From GCA-002727735 sp036159515 (lineage in GTDB: Bacteria; Bacteroidota; Bacteroidia; Flavobacteriales_D; Parvicellaceae): 8,003 nt of DNA. Position 1 is the first letter of the stretch. The number at the start of each line of letters is the position of its first letter. The position numbers and the translations under genes were made by a program. Of the stretch, positions 4,917-8,003 are shown piece after piece. The stretch is taken from assembly GCA_036159515.1 (NCBI GenBank), contig JAYYEV010000088.1, positions 1-8,003 of the forward strand, in the 5' to 3' direction. The notes beneath the pieces were generated by a model. It saw only the letters and a list, made by a program, of their open reading frames with translations. It was not told the DNA's origin and did no database searches.

Positions 4917-7058
4917 TTATTTTAAAATATTGACTTTTTGTGTGCTGAATTTATCCCCATCAGAAAGAGTTAGAAGGTAATTTCCACTAGGGACATCACT
5001 TAGATCTATTCCTTCAATATTATTATTTTTTATATTTAATACTACTTGTCCAAGCAAATTACTCAACGTTGCCATAATTATTTCTGTGCTGGATTTTATG
5101 TAAAGCTGTGAGTTTGCTGGATTTGGATAGATAATAATATCTTTTTCTTTTTCCATGATAAAATTAGGAGCATCACATAATTGTATTCCATATGTGCTCT
5201 CAGGTCCATTACTGTTATTAGCAGAAGAGGTTTTTTCATGTATTAAAGACCCAAATTGATCATAAACCTTGTATGAATGTTCATTTTGATAAATTGTAGA
5301 ATACACCAAATCAACAATGGCTCCTGAATCCACAGGAAACAAGATAGTCTCTGGTCCGCATCCAGTTGGTAATGAAATCGTTTGCACAGGAGAACCGTCA
5401 ATAATGACATCCATGGAGGCCCCATAAATGGTCCACCCATCACAGTAGTCATCATATAGCTCTACTTTTAATAAACCACAATTACCTTGACTTAATAAAT
5501 TATTACAAGCAATTAACCCATAAGTACTCAATGGTCCTGATCCATTAGATCCAGATTGAGAAGCAATAATATTGTTATTTTCATCCATTAATTCATAACT
5601 GTTTTCCTCTGGCCAATCACCTGGATTATATATTAAACTAACTACATCACCAGAATCAACGGGGAAATCAAAGAATTCGGGGCCATTGCCATTTACAAGA
5701 GTAACTGATTGAACAAGAATATTATTAATATTTATGTCTATGGATCCTCCGTTCCACCCGTCACCCCAGGAATCTGAAAGTCCAACACTATACATTCCAC
5801 AAGAACCTGGTATAGGAAGTGTTGTAAATGAAAATGGACCGGCCCAATTACTGAATCCATTTTGACCGCAGTTTTCCTGAATATAAAAGTCGTAAGACGT
5901 AAACGATGACAAACCAGATAACAGATAAGATGTAATAGTTAAATTGGAAATAGTTGTTCCACTGCCTAATGCAAAACCACTTGTGCCCCACTCCACATTC
6001 CAACTTCCACCAATTATTCCCGAAGAACTATTCCATCCAAGCAATGCTCCATTTGCTGAAACATTGGTTGCTGATAAGTTAACTGGAGCAACACAATTCG
6101 GGCAAGCCATAAGCCCCATAGTGTTGGGGGGACCGCTTGTTACACCACCCATTTGAGTAGTAATCATAGTATTTAAATGGTCATACACGATGTAGGAATT
6201 TTCTTCAGGCCATCCTCCAGGTGTGTACAACAAATCAACAACGTCTGAAGAGTCTACAGAGATAAAGAATTGATCAGGACCAGACCCTTGTTGCATCGTT
6301 AGGGTCTGAACAATATTACCATTAACTAATACATCTAAATATCCTCCGTTCCACCCATCACCCCATGAATCATATAATTCAATCATAAAAGTTCCACAAG
6401 TTCCAGTTGTTAAACCTGTAGTAAAACTATATGGCCCTATCCAAGAACTTACAAAACCAGAATCGCATATAGACTGCACATAAACGTCATATGATGTGCT
6501 AGATTGTAATGTATTTAGATTAACAAGAGTGGTTTGTAAGTTAGTTAGTTGATTACCCCCACCTATGCTAAAACCTGAAATACCATACTCTAAATTCCAT
6601 AAAGAATCATTTATTCCAGGAGACCAAGAAATATCTGCTGAATTTGTTGTAACGTTAGTAGAAAAAACGTTACCAACCCCACTGCAATTTCCTGTTGGTG
6701 GAGCACAACTGGAGGTAGAAGTATGCAGTAAATTATCCAAATCGCTTGGTGCGGCTCCACTAAATAAAGTATCATTAAGTGGATCTACAATCGTAAATGT
6801 AATTTCACTATCCCATGTTCCAGAGTGAAAAATAAAATCCATTGTAGCACCTGTAGTAGAATATACAGAGTCTAGTGTAAAACTTCCTTGACATTCATAA
6901 TTGCCCACAAAACTTCCGTTCATAGTCACTTCTAGGTAAGCGCCATTCCATCCATCCCCAAAACTATCGTACATGTATAATTTGTAATGACACTGGGCAC
7001 CTAACTCTAAAAAAAGTACATGGCACAATACTACTATTTGAAATAGTCTTTTAAGCAT
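4917..7058 (-). CDS. Secreted T9SS cargo with four DGWNGG repeats and two fibronectin type III domains
   Basis: This 713-aa protein has a signal peptide (residues 1-21, cleavage before Gln22) and a C-terminal T9SS type A sorting domain at about 640-713, recognised by IIIYPNPANSQLYI, a central LLGQ and a final SGNYLLTLSDG...KVNILK. It should cross the outer membrane by the type IX system and be attached to the surface or released. In between: repeat R1 (23-118), FnIII-1 (125-215), R2 (221-319), FnIII-2 (322-413), R3 (420-518) and R4 (527-628). R2-R4 open with Cys-Gly and a strand, then the motif DSxGDGWNGG, later a VDSGDVVxLxY segment, and close with Cys; R1 follows the same plan more loosely. 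R2 and R3 also share WPEENSY. The FnIII domains end in the usual GPxSFTT. No catalytic domain is visible, so adhesion or glycan binding is more likely than enzymatic activity; this is inference. Confidence 0.9.
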   Translation of the reverse strand: MLKRLFQIVVLCHVLFLELGAQCHYKLYMYDSFGDGWNGAYLEVTMNGSFVGNYECQGSFTLDSVYSTTGATMDFIFHSGTWDSEITFTIVDPLNDTLFSGAAPSDLDNLLHTSTSSCAPPTGNCSGVGNVFSTNVTTNSADISWSPGINDSLWNLEYGISGFSIGGGNQLTNLQTTLVNLNTLQSSTSYDVYVQSICDSGFVSSWIGPYSFTTGLTTGTCGTFMIELYDSWGDGWNGGYLDVLVNGNIVQTLTMQQGSGPDQFFISVDSSDVVDLLYTPGGWPEENSYIVYDHLNTMITTQMGGVTSGPPNTMGLMACPNCVAPVNLSATNVSANGALLGWNSSSGIIGGSWNVEWGTSGFALGSGTTISNLTITSYLLSGLSSFTSYDFYIQENCGQNGFSNWAGPFSFTTLPIPGSCGMYSVGLSDSWGDGWNGGSIDININNILVQSVTLVNGNGPEFFDFPVDSGDVVSLIYNPGDWPEENSYELMDENNNIIASQSGSNGSGPLSTYGLIACNNLLSQGNCGLLKVELYDDYCDGWTIYGASMDVIIDGSPVQTISLPTGCGPETILFPVDSGAIVDLVYSTIYQNEHSYKVYDQFGSLIHEKTSSANNSNGPESTYGIQLCDAPNFIMEKEKDIIIYPNPANSQLYIKSSTEIIMATLSNLLGQVVLNIKNNNIEGIDLSDVPSGNYLLTLSDGDKFSTQKVNILK
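4920..5141 (-). other. T9SS type A C-terminal sorting domain
   Basis: Residues 640-713 of the large protein show the standard order of this domain: YPNPA followed by a strand, a second strand ending in LLGQ, a hydrophobic spaced segment with DLSDVPSGNYLL, and a final strand with a KVNILK ending. In studied Bacteroidota this domain is recognised by the type IX translocon and removed by PorU. It implies that the organism encodes a type IX system elsewhere. Confidence 0.9.
5175..5480 (-). repeat. DGWNGG-type repeat R4 (divergent copy)
   Basis: Residues 527-628. It keeps the opening Cys-Gly, the DGW core, the GPE...FPVDSG segment and the closing STYG...C, but the motif is changed to DDYCDGWTIYGAS. 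It adds two cysteines (539 and 567) that the other copies lack, which could form an extra disulfide. It is the last repeat before the sorting domain. Confidence 0.75.
5505..5801 (-). repeat. DGWNGG-type repeat R3
   Basis: Residues 420-518. It opens SCGMYSVGLSDSWGDGWNGG, contains GNGPEFFDFPVDSGDVVSL and WPEENSYELMD, and closes with STYGLIAC. It is closest to R2, and its bounding cysteines (420 and 518) probably pair. Confidence 0.8.
5820..6095 (-). other. Fibronectin type III domain 2
   Basis: Residues 322-413. It shows the FnIII pattern: CVAPVNLSATNVSANGALLGW (strands A and B with the core Trp), WNVEWGTSGF, a leucine-rich L-x-GL-x-S-x-T-x-Y-x-FYIQ segment with the core Tyr, and GPFSFTT at the end. 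It is the kind of FnIII domain commonly found in Bacteroidota surface proteins. Confidence 0.8.
6102..6398 (-). repeat. DGWNGG-type repeat R2
   Basis: Residues 221-319. It opens CGTFMIELYDSWGDGWNGG, contains GSGPDQFFISVDSSDVVDL and WPEENSYIVYD, and closes with TMGLMAC. Together with FnIII-1 it forms a block of about 195 residues that is repeated as FnIII-2 plus R3, so a two-domain unit seems to have been duplicated. Confidence 0.8.
6414..6686 (-). other. Fibronectin type III domain 1
   Basis: Residues 125-215. It starts CSGVGNVFSTNVTTNSADISW, followed by WNLEYGISGF, LNTLQSSTSYDVYVQSIC and GPYSFTT. The same landmarks appear in the second FnIII domain, confirming that the two are paralogous. 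Confidence 0.8.
6705..6992 (-). repeat. DGWNGG-type repeat R1 (N-terminal copy)
   Basis: Residues 23-118, starting directly after the signal peptide. It has CHYKLYMYDSFGDGWNGA and closes near Cys118, but lacks the VDSGD and WPEENSY landmarks, having TWDSEITFTIVD instead. It has an additional cysteine at residue 56. It is clearly related to R2-R4 but more distant than R2 and R3 are to each other. Confidence 0.7.
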
Positions 7059-7118
7059 TTCTTAGTACAAGTTAGAATATTAGGACAAATTACTAATTAA
7101 CCTATGTGAATAGTGACG

Positions 7119-7132
7119 TTAACAATTGTTAA
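7119..7132. promoter_or_regulatory. 14-bp perfect palindrome (possible operator)
   Basis: TTAACAATTGTTAA is a perfect palindrome of 14 bases, about 60 bp upstream of the start of the T9SS protein gene and just after the end of the preceding gene. Position and symmetry fit a binding site for a dimeric regulator, but AT-only palindromes of this kind also arise by chance in such DNA. Confidence 0.35.
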
Positions 7133-7134
7133 TG

Positions 7135-7149
7135 AGTAGTGAAACTACT
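7135..7149 (-). terminator. Hairpin at the stop codon of the membrane protein gene
   Basis: On the plus strand AGTAGT (7135-7140), a 3-base spacer and ACTACT (7144-7149) form a perfect 6-bp stem that overlaps the TAG stop of the minus-strand gene. There is no following T run; the 14-bp palindrome comes next instead. Together they may end or protect the transcript, but an intrinsic terminator is not clear. Confidence 0.3.
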
Positions 7150-7612
7150 GAATGATCTTTTTGAAATTCTGTAGTTCTTTTTCAGCTTCTGATTTAGAAT
7201 AATAACGATTAGACAATGTCAATCCACTTACCCTATTTTTAATCACGTAATAAGAAGTATCTTGATTATTAACCAGTGAGATTTTCCAATACTTTGCGGA
7301 ATTATTATAGTCAATCCTTTTTTTCTTTGGTTTAGAAACGGGTTGATCTTGGATTTCTTCAACTACTTCTTCTACTTCGGCCTCCATTATGGTGGTATCC
7401 TCTTGGACTACTTCAATGGTGTCAGTTACCTCTGCTTCTTCTTGTACCACCAGAACGGGTTCTTGTTTAACAACTTTTTCACTGTCATTCATTAAGAAAT
7501 ACGCTGCAGCAAGAGCTGTAACCGTAACTAAAAGTACTAAGACAATTATCTTTAAAGACTTGTTATTTTCTGTTATTGGAATTTCTTTTGTTTCTTTTTG
7601 ATCTTTAGACAT
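7145..7612 (-). CDS. Single-pass membrane protein with acidic linker and small C-terminal domain
   Basis: From the ATG at 7612 this encodes 155 residues. A polar cytoplasmic N-terminus (1-19) leads to one membrane helix at about 21-40 (LKIIVLVLLVTVTALAAAYF). Next come a long acidic, Val- and Glu-rich linker (about 51-90), a basic patch KPKKKR (94-99) and a compact alpha/beta module (108-155) with YWKISLV, SYYVIKNRVSGLTLS and a helix SKSEAEKELQNFKKII. The layout (TM, disordered linker, small terminal domain) recalls cell-envelope proteins with a SPOR-like domain, but the C-terminal sequence is not a clear SPOR match, so I leave the family open. A TTG at 7618 could extend it by two residues, but that codon lies inside a promoter-like TTTG box, so ATG 7612 is preferred. 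It is downstream of the MazG-type gene, from which a probable terminator separates it. Confidence 0.7.
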   Translation of the reverse strand: MSKDQKETKEIPITENNKSLKIIVLVLLVTVTALAAAYFLMNDSEKVVKQEPVLVVQEEAEVTDTIEVVQEDTTIMEAEVEEVVEEIQDQPVSKPKKKRIDYNNSAKYWKISLVNNQDTSYYVIKNRVSGLTLSNRYYSKSEAEKELQNFKKIIQ

Positions 7613-7615
7613 ATT

Positions 7616-7623
7616 CAAATATC
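7616..7623 (-). promoter_or_regulatory. Candidate -7 element (GATATTTG) just before the membrane protein start
   Basis: Read on the minus strand, GATATTTG matches TAnnTTTG at all fixed positions except the first, and it ends three bases before the ATG at 7612. The arrangement is like that at 1396-1403. No clear -33 TTG is visible. If it is real, the mRNA would be leaderless. Confidence 0.25.
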
Positions 7624-7627
7624 CATT

Positions 7628-7651
7628 AAAAAACCTAAGTATAGTAGGTTA
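7628..7651 (-). terminator. Probable intrinsic terminator after the MazG-type gene
   Basis: On the minus strand, AACCTA and TAGGTT form a perfect 6-bp stem (7632-7637 with 7645-7650) around a 7-base loop. The stem is followed by further T's, making a run of six T's with the last two stem bases. The stem begins inside the TAA stop codon (7649-7651). This is the best terminator in the window and separates the pyrophosphohydrolase from the membrane protein gene. Confidence 0.5.
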
Positions 7652-7984
7652 TAATTTCTTGTTTTCAACGTGACGATGTGCATCACGATTTGTTTTTTTA
7701 TCAAGGTTTTTTTGGAATGCCTCTTCTAAATTCACTCCCGTTTGATTAGCTAAACAAACTAACACAAAAAAAACATCGGCCAACTCATCGCTAAGATCCG
7801 CTTTTTCATCACTTTTCTTTTCGCTCTGTTCTCCATACCTTCTTGCTATAATTCTAGCCACTTCTCCAACTTCTTCAGTTAATATAGCCATGTTTGTCAA
7901 TTCATTGAAGTATCGAACACCATATTTTTGAATCCATTCATCTACTAATTTTTGAGCTTTTCCAATGGTTATTTCCTTTTTCAT
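7649..7984 (-). CDS. MazG-type nucleotide pyrophosphohydrolase
   Basis: This 111-aa cytoplasmic protein is a single-domain all-alpha NTP pyrophosphohydrolase of the MazG-like superfamily, which hydrolyses (d)NTPs to NMPs and pyrophosphate, often cleaning the nucleotide pool of non-standard bases. The metal-binding motifs are visible: TEEVGEVAR with ExxE at Glu38 and Glu41, and LSDELADVFFVLVCLANQ with ExxD at Glu67 and Asp70, about 26 residues apart as expected. A lysine-rich loop (EKKSDEKAD, 55-63) lies between them. The C-terminus is basic (KKTNRDAHRHVENKKL). The length is usual for the short form that works as a dimer or tetramer; the long two-domain E. coli MazG is different, so I give no gene symbol. 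In many Flavobacteriales a gene of this type follows dtd (D-aminoacyl-tRNA deacylase), which would lie just beyond the right edge; that is a prediction. Confidence 0.9.
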   Translation of the reverse strand: MKKEITIGKAQKLVDEWIQKYGVRYFNELTNMAILTEEVGEVARIIARRYGEQSEKKSDEKADLSDELADVFFVLVCLANQTGVNLEEAFQKNLDKKTNRDAHRHVENKKL

Positions 7985-8003
7985 TATTCCTTGTTTTTTG
8001 AAT

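Noticed and set aside
5243..6828. Several 70-90 codon frames overlapping the T9SS protein gene (5243-5455, 5944-6156, 6565-6828)
   Set aside because: They are alternative frames of a repetitive gene whose domains and sorting signal establish the true frame.
7389..7601. Plus-strand frame opposite the membrane protein gene
   Set aside because: It is the antisense of the acidic linker and membrane helix; the Ser/Thr-rich product is explained by that.
1..8003. CRISPR arrays, tRNA or rRNA genes, transposons, prophage or defence modules
   Set aside because: No regularly spaced short repeats, no cloverleaf-forming segments that I could recognise, no terminal inverted repeats with target duplications, and no recombinase, nuclease or phage-type proteins. 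The only sizeable repeats are in-frame protein domains.

Overview
The window looks like chromosomal DNA from a marine or aquatic Bacteroidota, probably Flavobacteriales. It is AT-rich, its starts are preceded by A/T-rich stretches instead of Shine-Dalgarno sequences, several proteins carry lipobox signal peptides, and one large secreted protein ends in a type IX secretion (T9SS type A) sorting domain. There is no transposase, integrase, phage gene, CRISPR array, rRNA or tRNA that I can recognise. Species-level placement is not possible from the sequence alone.

Left part (1-2511): the 3' end of an unrecognised gene; a 196-aa lipoprotein with two C-terminal membrane helices; a gene-poor stretch of about 375 bp; two very small cysteine-rich ORFs (56 aa with a signal peptide or anchor, and 26 aa, very basic); a 119-aa lipoprotein that may be calycin-like; and, convergent with it and only 2 bp away, a 96-aa protein of unknown function on the minus strand.

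Middle (2512-4884): a divergent intergenic region, then a probable lipoprotein isoaspartyl peptidase/L-asparaginase (Ntn hydrolase, nucleophile Thr190), followed 36 bp later by a 407-aa secreted protein with a helical, TPR-like C-terminus.

Right part (4917-7984, all minus strand, so transcribed right to left): a MazG-type nucleotide pyrophosphohydrolase; a single-pass membrane protein with an acidic linker and a small C-terminal domain; and a 713-aa T9SS cargo built from four copies of a DSxGDGWNGG domain interleaved with two fibronectin type III domains. A hairpin followed by a T run separates the first two genes, so they are probably separate transcription units.

The genes do not form one pathway. 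The common theme is cell-envelope and secreted proteins, next to one cytoplasmic housekeeping enzyme. The best candidates for something poorly described are the two adjacent cysteine-rich microproteins at 1408-1810 and the fourfold DGWNGG repeat architecture of the T9SS protein. I see no convincing new multi-gene system.
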